From Bifidobacterium sp. ESL0769 (GTDB taxonomy: Bacteria; Actinomycetota; Actinomycetes; Actinomycetales; Bifidobacteriaceae): 64,000 bases of DNA. The DNA is taken from positions 1,674,001 to 1,738,000 of the forward strand of contig NZ_CP113918.1 of the NCBI RefSeq assembly GCF_029395495.1, read 5' to 3'. Below are positions 24,607 through 33,674 of the stretch, one piece after another. Below the pieces are notes generated by a model. That model searched no databases and had not been told where the DNA came from. It saw only the letters and a program-made list of their open reading frames with translations. Position numbers and translations under genes: made by a program. Positions within the stretch are counted from its first letter, which is position 1. Each line of letters opens with the position of its first letter.

Positions 24607-25016
24607 CAAGCCTCCCCTTCTTTTGTACTGCCTTCGGCACCGCCACCGGAGGGCTCCGTTCCGTCGTCCCCGTCAACAGAATCGGTGTCCCTGTGCAAGT
24701 CACCGCCACGGCCCGCACGCCTCGCCTGCTCCTCACGGAACCCCGCCTCATGCTCCCTCAGGAAATCCAGGTACTCGCCACCAGCAACATCCTGATACCC
24801 CACGAAATACACCCCATCGATGAAATCCCTGTTGAAGAAATAATCCCTCGACGCATCGGCACGCCCCTCCGGATACGGATACCCCAGATAATCCCAATAC
24901 GTGCCCGTACCAGCCTCCTCCTGCATATGGCCCGCCACCATCGTCAGACGCTCCCCGCCCTTCAAATGAACCAGCGAACCCACCGGAAGCCAACCATCAT
25001 AATTCACAACCACCAT
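24606..25016 (-). CDS. DUF4176 protein, copy 2
   Basis: A 136-residue protein with the same core as copy 1: DGWLPVGSLVHLKGGERLTM, YWDYLGYPYPEGRADA, FFNRDFIDGVYFVGYQDVAG, EYLDFLREHEAGF. A long charged and Gly-rich tail ends in GEA, as in copy 1. The core matches well but the rest is diverged. The start is set at ATG 25016 (MVVVNYDGW) with CGAGGGGTTGTG; the frame is open 25 codons further upstream without conservation. Confidence 0.8.
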   Translation of the reverse strand: MVVVNYDGWLPVGSLVHLKGGERLTMVAGHMQEEAGTGTYWDYLGYPYPEGRADASRDYFFNRDFIDGVYFVGYQDVAGGEYLDFLREHEAGFREEQARRAGRGGDLHRDTDSVDGDDGTEPSGGGAEGSTKEGEA

Positions 25017-25093
25017 CACAACACCCCTCGTACTTTCCTTATTTATCAAACCAGATACGATCAGCCAGAACAGAAGCCACGACCATGCCACAA

Positions 25094-25603
25094 TCAGCTC
25101 GAGGCACGCTGCAGCTTTCTCAGCTTCGAAGCATCCGCTGAAATCTGGTTACCGATCCCGTCTCTGCGCTTAACCGCAGCAGCCGCGTTGTTCTGTGCGT
25201 CAGAGAGTTGACCATTCAAATCGCCGAGATCTCTCTGCAACCTAGATATCAGATCATTGCACGCTTTCTTCGCATCGCCTATCACATTGTCGTTGCCGCG
25301 CGAAATGCCGGATATACTTCGCTTCGCATTACCCTCATCCGTCCCTTTCACAACCGAATCCCCAAGAGCCGACAAACGATCATTTACGGCGGCACTAAAC
25401 TTATCTAAACTGGCAAGCGCTCCATAGCGGTACGACAAAGCATTCTGTATCGCCTGTCTTTTACGAGATATTTGTCCCTGTAAGTCACTGGCACGAGCAT
25501 TCCACTGATCCACATCGCCCTGAGCCGCAGCCTGAGCGACATGCAAGCCAGCCGCCTCCGCCTCCAGACGGAATTCCTCGGCAGTTTTTTCCAGCTCGTT
25601 CAT
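25094..25603 (-). CDS. Coiled-coil YwqH/DUF5082-like T7SS protein, copy 2
   Basis: A 169-residue helical protein: MNELEKTAEEFRLEAEAAGL, a second helix with ISRKRQAIQNALSYRYGALA, a middle part around VVKGTDEGNAKRSISGISRG, and a C-terminal coiled coil (LISRLQRDLGDLNGQLSDAQ, NNAAAAVKRRDGIG). Same architecture and gene position as copy 1 at 21879: in both cassettes the order is coiled coil, DUF4176, YukD, family B. ATG at 25603 has AGAAAGGGGACAAGC and overlaps the family A copy 3 stop as ATGA. Confidence 0.62.
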   Translation of the reverse strand: MNELEKTAEEFRLEAEAAGLHVAQAAAQGDVDQWNARASDLQGQISRKRQAIQNALSYRYGALASLDKFSAAVNDRLSALGDSVVKGTDEGNAKRSISGISRGNDNVIGDAKKACNDLISRLQRDLGDLNGQLSDAQNNAAAAVKRRDGIGNQISADASKLRKLQRASS

Positions 25604-26502
25604 GCTTGTCCCCTTTCTGTTCTTGAATCTGTCTTTGAAAACCCGGCACCGGAAAGGGACACTTCCCGATTCGAGTCGTCTTTGTGTTGCTGGTTGAGGC
25701 GTTCGCCCTCCGCCAGCCACTCCAGCTCCGGACGCATCAACGCCAACGCCCGACGCCCGCATTCCGGACGCACACGACCCAGACGCGCCAGCCACACCGC
25801 ACGGCGATACCGGCGCGACCCCGCACGCACACGACCACGAACCCCGCGACGCACACCACGCGCGCCGCCCAGCACCGCCCTCGGCACGAACACCCCCTCG
25901 CCATTCCAATCCTTGCGAAACGCCCAGTTCACACCCACCATGTTCCACAACGCCGACTCACGCGACACATCACGCAGCCCCATGAACAAAAACCGCCGCG
26001 TCAACACCGGACGACGCCGCATGAACGCATACGGCGTACGCACCAGCGTGCCGTCCGCCGCCACCTCCTCGCCGCCCAGCGTGCCCAGCGACACCTGCAA
26101 CGACACCGACCAGCCATCCGGCACACCACCATCCGGTACCACCGCACCATGAGCCGCAAAAAACCGGCCACACACCACACCACGCGACAAAAACGGCAAC
26201 GGCGGACACACCAACAACCACAAACCCAGAAGCCAAAAGCCCACAAACAACAACGCCGCAAGCAGATCTCCAAGTTGGATCTGGTCACTTCCACTTCCAA
26301 ACTTTTGAGGATTCACCAAGACAGACGATGTTCCAATAGCAGGAATGGCAAAAAAAAGAACAACACAAAAACCAATCACACGCATATACCGATCGTTCTC
26401 CGCATGGTACAGCTCCACAAAATCTCTATAACCCACACCGAAACGAAACGGGCCAAGCCAACAAATGGAATCCCCTAGGCAAGAACATCCGATATTAGTC
26501 AT
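25600..26502 (-). CDS. T7SS-locus family A protein, copy 3
   Basis: A 300-residue protein: LGPFRFGVGYRDFVELYHAE, NDRYMRVIG, two TM regions (VVLFFAIPAIGTSSVLV; LLAALLFVGFWLLGLWLLVC), FFAAHGAVVPDGGVPDGWSV, GGEEVAADGTLVRTPYAFMR, LWNMVGVNWAFRKDWNGEGV and LMRPELEWLAEGERLNQQHK. It sits directly after the probable effector gene and overlaps it by 8 bp, a position often taken by immunity genes, which is the main reason to suspect such a role. The ATG at 26502 lies 9 nt after GGGGGG. Confidence 0.63.
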   Translation of the reverse strand: MTNIGCSCLGDSICWLGPFRFGVGYRDFVELYHAENDRYMRVIGFCVVLFFAIPAIGTSSVLVNPQKFGSGSDQIQLGDLLAALLFVGFWLLGLWLLVCPPLPFLSRGVVCGRFFAAHGAVVPDGGVPDGWSVSLQVSLGTLGGEEVAADGTLVRTPYAFMRRRPVLTRRFLFMGLRDVSRESALWNMVGVNWAFRKDWNGEGVFVPRAVLGGARGVRRGVRGRVRAGSRRYRRAVWLARLGRVRPECGRRALALMRPELEWLAEGERLNQQHKDDSNREVSLSGAGFSKTDSRTERGQA

Positions 26503-27847
26503 GATGAGTACCCCCCAAAGCCTTGTCGGCTTGATTACGAAACCATTCTTTACCGTTCTTGTACCAAGATTTCTGTTTCTGTTTCTCCCAAACCAAATCG
26601 ATGGCTGCACCAGCTGCCACGCCAATGACTGCACCGACAGGCCATGGTGCCACCGAGCTGGCCGCAGCCGTTACCCCATAAGTTATTCCCACATCGAGTG
26701 CGTCCGCACCAACTTCAGTAACGACCGCGGCCCATTTGTCTCCGCTGTTGCCCTTAGTGAATTGGTAAGCGTTGTAGCCGTCAACGCCTATGCTGGTGAA
26801 CTGCAGGATGGTGCCAAGCTCACCTGCCCCTTTGGCGATACCATTGAGCTTGCCTTTGCCAGAAACGCCTATGTCCGGGTCCTTCACCTCATTGGAAATA
26901 TCAGTCCACTTCTCATAATCGGAACCCGGACGCAATTTCTTCAAAAATCGCTTAGCGAAACTCGCCTCGTCCTCGCCATGCGAAGAAGCAAAAATCGCCT
27001 TCTTAATTGCCTCGAACTCATCTTTCGTAAGAGCGTTCGATCTGTCAGCTTCCCCAACATATTGCACAATCTTGCCCGCGAGCTTCGGATTCCCCTCCAA
27101 AACCTTGCTGAGATCCGTGAATGTTGACACGAGCGTGAGTATTCGACTGAAGCTCTCCATAGCCTTCTCATTCACTGTTTTGATGCCGTTGTAATAATCC
27201 ATAACCGTCGAAAGCGTGTCGCCCCCCGCTATATCCATCATATGTTGGGTGACCAATGGCTGGCTGAATTTGCCATGATATTTATCGTCGAAACTCTGCA
27301 CATTCGGCTGATAGACATTCCACGCATTCCCAATCTTTTGCACGAAGTCAGTTTGCGCGCGAATACCAGTACTAAGCCCTGCCAAAGCTTGTCTTATTCT
27401 GTCGCACTCGTTCCCTTGCTCCAGATTTCTAAGACCAGACGAGGCATCCTCAACCCCCTTGGACAGCGACCCCAAGGTACCCTTCACTGCCATGACATCA
27501 GACAGGATATGCGCCGACCCTTCGCAATATATCCTGTTTCCAGAGGAACAACTTGTACCGGCGGCGTTGAGTACTGCATCACGTTGACCAGCTAACACCT
27601 GCAAATCATCTAAGCAAGCCGCACACGTCTTACCAAGATCATCCAAAGCATTCTGCAGCGCCTGCAACCCAGTTTGAAGCAGCATAAAACGATCGAGCGC
27701 CGAGTCCTTCCACTCGCCCTTACCAGACGACAAAGCCATTTGATTACGACGCTGTGCAACAGAGACATCGGAAGAAAACGTCTGGGATGCCCCCGACAGT
27801 TTTTCCTCTGCATCGGACAGCTCATTCATCATTGCTATGAATGCCAT
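26495..27847 (-). CDS. Probable T7SS-secreted effector with WXG/LXG-like N-terminus and glycine-zipper C-terminus
   Basis: A 450-residue protein without Sec signal. The N-terminal ~180 residues are helical with a WXG-like turn (SGKGEWKDSALDRFMLLQTG) and a long helical hairpin, as in LXG-type T7SSb substrates. A helical middle follows. Near the C-terminus (~385-425) is a Gly/Ala-rich hydrophobic stretch (VGITYGVTAAASSVAPWPVG, AVIGVAAGAAIDLVW), then a basic tail (KQKQKSWYKNGKEWFRNQAD). Such stretches occur in membrane-active toxins. No nuclease or NADase motif is seen. Flanked by a small WXG-like partner and family A copy 3. Toxicity is inference. Confidence 0.6.
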   Translation of the reverse strand: MAFIAMMNELSDAEEKLSGASQTFSSDVSVAQRRNQMALSSGKGEWKDSALDRFMLLQTGLQALQNALDDLGKTCAACLDDLQVLAGQRDAVLNAAGTSCSSGNRIYCEGSAHILSDVMAVKGTLGSLSKGVEDASSGLRNLEQGNECDRIRQALAGLSTGIRAQTDFVQKIGNAWNVYQPNVQSFDDKYHGKFSQPLVTQHMMDIAGGDTLSTVMDYYNGIKTVNEKAMESFSRILTLVSTFTDLSKVLEGNPKLAGKIVQYVGEADRSNALTKDEFEAIKKAIFASSHGEDEASFAKRFLKKLRPGSDYEKWTDISNEVKDPDIGVSGKGKLNGIAKGAGELGTILQFTSIGVDGYNAYQFTKGNSGDKWAAVVTEVGADALDVGITYGVTAAASSVAPWPVGAVIGVAAGAAIDLVWEKQKQKSWYKNGKEWFRNQADKALGGTHHD

Positions 27848-27856
27848 TGGAATCAC

Positions 27857-28375
27857 TCACTTTCTCGTATGGCTCGCATGGATAGCCTTAGCGGCAGCCT
27901 GATCCGTTTTAACCAAATCATCAACTGCCTGAACGATTTGATCGCCATGTTTGCCCACTGTTTCGGAGAAACCGAAAATCACATCATGCGCTTCCTGAAG
28001 AACATCAGACAAAGCATCAGACCAATTACCTTTGCAATCCGATACAGAGTTTCGGGACAAAAGAAAAACTTTCGATGTCTTTTTCATGTCCTTGGCAACA
28101 TCTTGCAATGCCTCTGCATTGGTCTCTGATTCATCTGCATAGACCTGTATGCCAGGTTCGGAAGGAGTTTGCACCGGAGACACAGGCGCAGGCAGCGAAG
28201 CTGTCTGTCGTTTTATGCCGCCGCCCGCATGTTGTCTTTCGCCGGATTCCTGAGACGCAGGTTGGCCGCTCTGCCCTGAATGGATTCCAGGTCCGGTACT
28301 CTGCACCGGCGACTTGGGAGACGGAAGCGATGGAGACTGCTGCTGCACGCCCCATTGGCTGAAATCAACACTCAT
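27857..28375 (-). CDS. Small WXG-like partner with proline-rich N-terminus
   Basis: A 172-residue protein. Residues ~1-80 are Pro/Ser/Gln-rich and disordered, with two similar units (SPSLPSPKSPVQSTGPGIHS and ASLPAPVSPVQTPSEPGIQV). The rest is two helices around a WXG-like turn (VSDCKGNWSDALSDVLQEAH). It lies between essC and the effector gene, 9 bp before the latter starts, so it probably acts as the effector's secretion partner or is itself exported (inference). ATG at 28375 with AAGAAAGGTGAAAACA; the RBS is formed by the last codons of essC. Confidence 0.55.
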   Translation of the reverse strand: MSVDFSQWGVQQQSPSLPSPKSPVQSTGPGIHSGQSGQPASQESGERQHAGGGIKRQTASLPAPVSPVQTPSEPGIQVYADESETNAEALQDVAKDMKKTSKVFLLSRNSVSDCKGNWSDALSDVLQEAHDVIFGFSETVGKHGDQIVQAVDDLVKTDQAAAKAIHASHTRK

Positions 28376-28380
28376 TGTTT

Positions 28381-31300
28381 TCACCTTTCTTCGACTTGCT
28401 CAGCGCTATCGAGTTCGAGCAGCTGCACACGTTCGTTGCCGCCACCAATATGGACAACGCCCTCATGCGGCCCCATGGCCCGCTTAAATGGCTCGGCGAC
28501 ACTCAGATGAGGGAAGACACTCTCATTGGTGAACCCGTTGCCGACCCACAGGCCGTTTGGATTCGCCGTCAACGCCTTGTACCACGGATCGAAGCCGCTG
28601 CGCATACGCCACGCCTCACTCGCCATGATCAACGCTACAGAACCCTTATATCGTTCATCTTCCAAATACTTTTTGAATTTTTCAGAAGTCTCGCCAGACA
28701 TCGACTGCATCAGCTGCATAAAGGAAGGAACAAGCACGACATCGGCATGTAATGTTGCTGAAAGCATGCCGTCAAGCCATTTGTCGATATCATCCAAATT
28801 ACTGAGAATTTTCCCGTCGCCAGCACCGGTAAACGTCTGGGCAGAATCAAGCACCACATAGTTTCTTTCTTGCCCGAACAGCGTGAAACGTAATGCATCC
28901 AGCCAGTCATGCAACGCGTCACTGTCATCCGAAGACACCAGCATGGCTCCGCGTGATGCGTCGAACTCCATCGGCATCGCGCCTTCCTTGGCATAGCCAA
29001 CCGGCACTGAAAGAGACGGGTGATGCCGACCCCTGAACATCGAAGGGACCACATGCTCCGGCAATGTCGGGATTGGTCTTGCACAAGCACCATGCCATTC
29101 ATCGGACAGCCGACCACAGAGATCTCTGACAGCCTGAGCCTCTCCCGCTGCATCCATGCAAAGGCTCGCACCTTGGAATTGAGTGACTCCCTTACCGTTC
29201 TGGAACAAACCGGCAAGATATCCCTTCGGCGGAGTCACGCCATGCATCCCGTTCAGTACACTGGTGTACTCGTCATCATTACCGAACGAGGTCACCAACA
29301 CACGCCCTACCGACGCACGCAATCGCATATTGACCTGATTCCACGAACCGGCCGTAATAATCAAATGAATACCGTACCGGGGAGCATCCCTGGCCAATGC
29401 GGTTAACCTGTCAATATATTTCTCATACGCCTCATTGAACGAAGCGATATCCGTCAATGCCACCACAATGCGGGGCACAGACTCTTTGTCTTCCGCCGGA
29501 TAAGCAGCATACGACTCATAGCTACCGCCGCTTATGGCGAACAGGTCACGCCTACGACCCATCTCACGCTCCAACAACAGAAACAGATTATCCATCCGCT
29601 CTGTATCGTCAACAAGGACTACGCCGCCCACGTGGGGGGCGTCACTCAAAGCGGACAATGAGCCGGCACCCATATCCCACACGTACACATTCAACTCGTC
29701 GGGCGTGTAATCCTCCATCAACGAGCACAGAATCGACATCGCCAAAGCCTCCACACCGGAAGTCGAGACACCGTAAATCGCTACATTCCCAGCCTCAGCG
29801 ATATCCATCGAGAACACATCCTGGCGCTGATGCTCTGGATCGTCCAACTCACCGACAATAGCCTCCAGACCATTCTTATGGGCCTCAAAACCGAATTTCT
29901 CCCGTAGCCCGTCGATGACCACACGAGACGGCAGCGGGTCGAGCCACAAGGCATGCGCCGAAAGCCCCGACGCCGCCGCAACCTCACACACCTGCGCCAG
30001 TACTGCATTCAGTTCCGAGACCTTCGAGCCCGAAGCTCCACCCGACGCCGGACGAAGCCGCGCCAACGGCTCGCCGGCCAGACCGACCAGCTCCACCGAC
30101 ACGTCACGCTTGGGTTCGTACACTTCGCGTTCCACATACGAGCCGCCCGCGTACGCCGCCTGCCCGCCCACGAACAGCTCGTCGTAGCCGACCAAAAGAT
30201 AGAATTCGCCAGGCCGGTCCAGCTCGGCCGCGTCAGGACGACGAATCATCTCACGGCTATCCGCCGCATCCGCCACCTTCAACGACACACGGAACCGCGC
30301 GTTGCTCGCAATCTGGTCGGAGACCACGCCCGTCGGTTTCTGCGTCGCCAACACCAGGTGGAGCCCCAGCGAGCGCCCGATACGCGCCGCCGAAACCAGC
30401 TCGTCCATGAACGCCGGCTCCTGCTGCTTCAACTCCGCGAACTCATCCGCCACTACAAACAGATGCGGGCAGGGCTCCTTCAATACCCCTTGACGCCAAT
30501 ACGAGATGTACTTGCCGATATCCATCGTCGCCTCGCCGGTGATATCGCAGGCTTTGTTGAACAATGCCTGGCGCCGTTTCAGTTCGCTCTGGATCGAGAC
30601 CATGCTTCGCGTCACCGCGGCACCGTCAAGGTTGGTGATCGTGCCGGCAAGATGCGGCAGACGATACCGGTCGTTGTCGAACGCGCCGGCCAGGCCGCCG
30701 CCCTTGTAATCAATCAGCACGAACGCGGCCTCATCCGGAGAGAAATTCACACACATCGAAAGAATCCATGTGATGATGAACTCGGACTTTCCGGAACCGG
30801 TGGTACCGGCAATCAGACCGTGCGGGCCATGCGCGTCCTCGTGCAAGTCGAGATCGACCAGCTCGCCCTTGGCCCCCACACCGACCGGAGCCGCCAACGA
30901 ACGGGAGGAATCATGTTTCTTCCAACGGTCGGCCACGTTGAGCTGCAACACGCTGCCCGCCTTGAACATCTCCATGAAGCCCAACGACTCCGGCATCGAC
31001 CCCTCGGCCTGAGAGCTGCCAAGATGCGCGCGCGAAAGTGCCAGGACAAAGTCCTGTGCGCGGCTTTCGGACAGCAAAATATCAGGACGAAAATCGCGTT
31101 CCGTGCCCCCGACGTCGCTACGGTCGAATATCCTCGAGACCCCGGCAAGCACGCCCGGGGTGCCCAACGCGTAATCCCCACGCGCCAATTGAGCATCGTC
31201 GGGTTTGGCAAGTTCGATGACCTGCGAGCATTCCCTCGGCAAATCCTTGAGTTCATCGGCCAGGAATATGACACAAAAACCTTTGTTCTTTCCGACTTGA

Positions 31301-33015
31301 GAGAGCTTCGCGACACTAGAGGAGCCCGAGGTCAAATCCTTGTTGGCGCAAAGCACCACATAGAACGGCATGCACGTGCGTGCAGAGGCTTCATGATCAT
31401 CCGCACGATCCGCCAAAACCCTGCCCAGCATCGTGTCCAATGCCAACAATTCAGTGGAATCCCCTGCAAGATACCGCACCTTCCCGTCGTTGCTGCGTGC
31501 ATGAGGGGCGTCTTTGAGGAATCCCCATTCACGCTCTTCCTGGGGGTTGACGATAGCCGCTATCTTCACCTCGTTGTAGCTGTAGAACCCGCAGACCTGA
31601 GCCAAAAGCCCCCTGACGAAATCCCAAGTAAGCGGGCGCGACCCCACCAGGCCCAAAGTCTTTGTCGCCGCCAGATCGACGGCCACAGGGGCCTCCATCA
31701 TTGTAGGCTTGTCGGCGAGCGCCTCCGCCTGATCAAGTAGGGCGTCGTCATCCATACTGAATCTGCGCTGCGGGGCCTCGATCTTGGCCTGAACATGCTG
31801 CTGGCCCGTCCCCACCCGCAGCTGCAGGAAGTCATCGTGCGTGGCATTGCGGTCCATCAGGTGCGGCGAAAGGTCATAGGCCCGTTGCAGCACCTGTGCC
31901 AGCGGCGGTCGGTTCTCGTTCAGGATTGCGATCTGCCGGTCGCGCTCCTGCAACAGTTTGGCGGTTATCGAATTGAGATAATCGGTGTATTTGTTTTGAC
32001 GACGGCGTTCCTCCCGGCCTTCCACTTTCTTGGTATACCGTTTGCTGATCATCGGCCAGATTACGGTTCCACCGATCATGGCCACAGCCATTGCCAGGGA
32101 AGGCAACGCAGTCATGATATTGCCGCCATGCGAGATATTGGACATCGCCGAAATGGCCATGAACACCGAGCCGATGCCCATCAGGAACGAGGGCCCCAGC
32201 TGCATCAGCGCAGGCTGGTCCTTCTGCTTCGGCGATTGCGGCGGTTCGTCGACATGGAAGGTCTTGACATGCACGGTATGCATCAGCCTGGGAGCGGGAT
32301 AGAAAGGTTCCGGCTCTTCGACATCGTCGTCTGGCTTGGGAGAGGAAGCCGCGATGTTCTCGTGGGAGACTTCATGCCAGTTGCGCGAAGTCTTAAGCAG
32401 TGCGCCTTGGGGGGCATTAAGCGAAATAAACCGAAGGCCGACGGTGAACACCAGATCCATGATCTGCACCAAATCACCGGGATTAAGGCGAACCGTCTGC
32501 CCTGCCGCCAACCTCATGCCGTTGACGAAAGTACCATTCACGCTCCCGTTGTCAACGATGGAAAAGCCGTCATCCCGGTAACGCAACGTGGCGTGATGCT
32601 CCGAAACGAAAGGAATCGCATAGACGAGCGCATTGTCCGCACCTCGCCCGATCGGCATATCGGTGGGCTGCGCAAATGCGACTTTGTGGAATTTTTTGGT
32701 ACCCGGCGATATCGGATGAATGAAAAGCAACGCGACGGTGTCGTGGGCGACCTGCCGCAACGTGACCACACAGCCTTGTGGGTTACGCATCACATCGTAA
32801 CGTTCGACCGGCTTGCCGTCGTCGCCGAACAAACAACAACCGGAATCCGCGGTCAGCGTCATCCCGTTTTTATCGGTGCGGACCGTGGCGCTGGGGGTAT
32901 TGGAACCATTCCGGCTGAAACCTATATGGCAGACACCGAATGATCCGCTTTCGACGGCAAAGTTCTCAAGCTGCCGGGCATCGATTAATGTTACTGCATA
33001 TGCACTGCTAAGCAT
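28381..33015 (-). CDS. essC: T7SS ATPase EssC/EccC (FHA-FtsK/SpoIIIE type)
   Basis: Membrane-bound motor of the T7SS, 1544 residues. N-terminal FHA domain (~115-195: MPIGRGADN, VSEHHATLRY, DNGSVNGTFVNG), two TM helices (~275-330), a DUF region, then FtsK-type ATPase domains. The first has intact Walker A (GTTGSGKSEF, ~735), Walker B (AFVLIDYKGGGLAGAF) and LVLATQKPTGVVSDQI. The second (~1090-1270) has a degenerate P-loop (YGVSTSGVEAL) and the C-terminal third (~1400-1500) has none (MLVSSDDSDALHDWL). FHA plus single-chain form is T7SSb-like (EssC). ATG at 33015 with GGCGGAGGTAGCC. The FHA domain may read phosphothreonines made by the kinase at 40536. Confidence 0.95.
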   Translation of the reverse strand: MLSSAYAVTLIDARQLENFAVESGSFGVCHIGFSRNGSNTPSATVRTDKNGMTLTADSGCCLFGDDGKPVERYDVMRNPQGCVVTLRQVAHDTVALLFIHPISPGTKKFHKVAFAQPTDMPIGRGADNALVYAIPFVSEHHATLRYRDDGFSIVDNGSVNGTFVNGMRLAAGQTVRLNPGDLVQIMDLVFTVGLRFISLNAPQGALLKTSRNWHEVSHENIAASSPKPDDDVEEPEPFYPAPRLMHTVHVKTFHVDEPPQSPKQKDQPALMQLGPSFLMGIGSVFMAISAMSNISHGGNIMTALPSLAMAVAMIGGTVIWPMISKRYTKKVEGREERRRQNKYTDYLNSITAKLLQERDRQIAILNENRPPLAQVLQRAYDLSPHLMDRNATHDDFLQLRVGTGQQHVQAKIEAPQRRFSMDDDALLDQAEALADKPTMMEAPVAVDLAATKTLGLVGSRPLTWDFVRGLLAQVCGFYSYNEVKIAAIVNPQEEREWGFLKDAPHARSNDGKVRYLAGDSTELLALDTMLGRVLADRADDHEASARTCMPFYVVLCANKDLTSGSSSVAKLSQVGKNKGFCVIFLADELKDLPRECSQVIELAKPDDAQLARGDYALGTPGVLAGVSRIFDRSDVGGTERDFRPDILLSESRAQDFVLALSRAHLGSSQAEGSMPESLGFMEMFKAGSVLQLNVADRWKKHDSSRSLAAPVGVGAKGELVDLDLHEDAHGPHGLIAGTTGSGKSEFIITWILSMCVNFSPDEAAFVLIDYKGGGLAGAFDNDRYRLPHLAGTITNLDGAAVTRSMVSIQSELKRRQALFNKACDITGEATMDIGKYISYWRQGVLKEPCPHLFVVADEFAELKQQEPAFMDELVSAARIGRSLGLHLVLATQKPTGVVSDQIASNARFRVSLKVADAADSREMIRRPDAAELDRPGEFYLLVGYDELFVGGQAAYAGGSYVEREVYEPKRDVSVELVGLAGEPLARLRPASGGASGSKVSELNAVLAQVCEVAAASGLSAHALWLDPLPSRVVIDGLREKFGFEAHKNGLEAIVGELDDPEHQRQDVFSMDIAEAGNVAIYGVSTSGVEALAMSILCSLMEDYTPDELNVYVWDMGAGSLSALSDAPHVGGVVLVDDTERMDNLFLLLEREMGRRRDLFAISGGSYESYAAYPAEDKESVPRIVVALTDIASFNEAYEKYIDRLTALARDAPRYGIHLIITAGSWNQVNMRLRASVGRVLVTSFGNDDEYTSVLNGMHGVTPPKGYLAGLFQNGKGVTQFQGASLCMDAAGEAQAVRDLCGRLSDEWHGACARPIPTLPEHVVPSMFRGRHHPSLSVPVGYAKEGAMPMEFDASRGAMLVSSDDSDALHDWLDALRFTLFGQERNYVVLDSAQTFTGAGDGKILSNLDDIDKWLDGMLSATLHADVVLVPSFMQLMQSMSGETSEKFKKYLEDERYKGSVALIMASEAWRMRSGFDPWYKALTANPNGLWVGNGFTNESVFPHLSVAEPFKRAMGPHEGVVHIGGGNERVQLLELDSAEQVEER

Positions 33016-33110
33016 GGCTACCTCCGCCAAAACCATGACACGATTGGTTTGATCGTCCGCATTCTGCCATTATCGGCGGTGGATGCAAACCAATATGAAC
33101 ACACCGCGTA

Positions 33111-33154
33111 ATCTGGTGAGGGGACTGCGACCCGCAGCCGTTCCCTCACCAGAT
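33111..33154 (-). terminator. Strong hairpin between the WXG100 gene and essC
   Basis: ATCTGGTGAGGG and CCCTCACCAGAT form a 12-bp stem, with an inner CTGCG/CGCAG helix. It lies in the 152-bp gap just after the WXG100 stop. There is no U-run. It may act as a partial terminator or an RNA stabiliser, giving more WXG100 mRNA than essC mRNA. Confidence 0.6.
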
Positions 33155-33167
33155 ACGGCAAACCATG

Positions 33168-33461
33168 TCAGCCGCGGAACTGAGAAGCGATGTTCTGATC
33201 CGTCTCTTCCAGGGACTGTGCGGTATTGCGCAGGCTGGTGGCGATATCGTTGATCAACTGCTGAGCCTGGGTGAAGCTGGGACGAAGCTCGGTGAAACGC
33301 GAAGCATAGGCCTGGCTCGAAGCGCCTTCCCATTCTTCCTGGAGTTCATTGAGCAGAGTGTCCATTCTGCTGATCACATCGCCGACAGCACTGGCCTGCT
33401 GGTCATACTCACCTGCACGGCTACGCATCTGATCCGGCGTAATTCGAATCTGACTTGCCAT
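33168..33461 (-). CDS. WXG100 family protein (EsxA-like)
   Basis: A 97-residue helical hairpin, MASQIRITPDQMRSRAGEYD at the start, the W-E-G turn at residues 44-46 (LNELQEEWEGASSQAYASRF), and LINDIATSLRNTAQSLEETD in helix 2. It is the classic secreted T7SS substrate and co-export factor, acting as a dimer outside the cell. The C-terminus (NIASQFRG) lacks an obvious YxxxD/E signal, as in T7SSb EsxA. ATG at 33461 is preferred over the ATG 6 bp upstream because the RBS GGAAATGAAA then has normal spacing. It lies directly upstream of essC. Confidence 0.95.
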   Translation of the reverse strand: MASQIRITPDQMRSRAGEYDQQASAVGDVISRMDTLLNELQEEWEGASSQAYASRFTELRPSFTQAQQLINDIATSLRNTAQSLEETDQNIASQFRG

Positions 33462-33674
33462 TTTCATTTCCTTTCCTTGCCTTCCCCGGTTGGCCCGGAG
33501 AAGCTTGCGCCGGATTTCGACGCAAAATTTTTAATTGTTATTCCTCGCCGGCCGCTGCCTATCGCCTGTCGCCAAGCCCGCCACATCCGCCAGCAATCGC
33601 AATGGCTAAGTAGTGGTCTAGCGGTGTATCAACTTCCTAGCGGAAGCGACAGCCGGCGAAGAACCCTTCACGGT

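Noticed and set aside
29953..31740. 595-codon plus-strand frame opposite essC
   Set aside because: Antisense to the ATPase core with intact Walker motifs; no RBS or homology.
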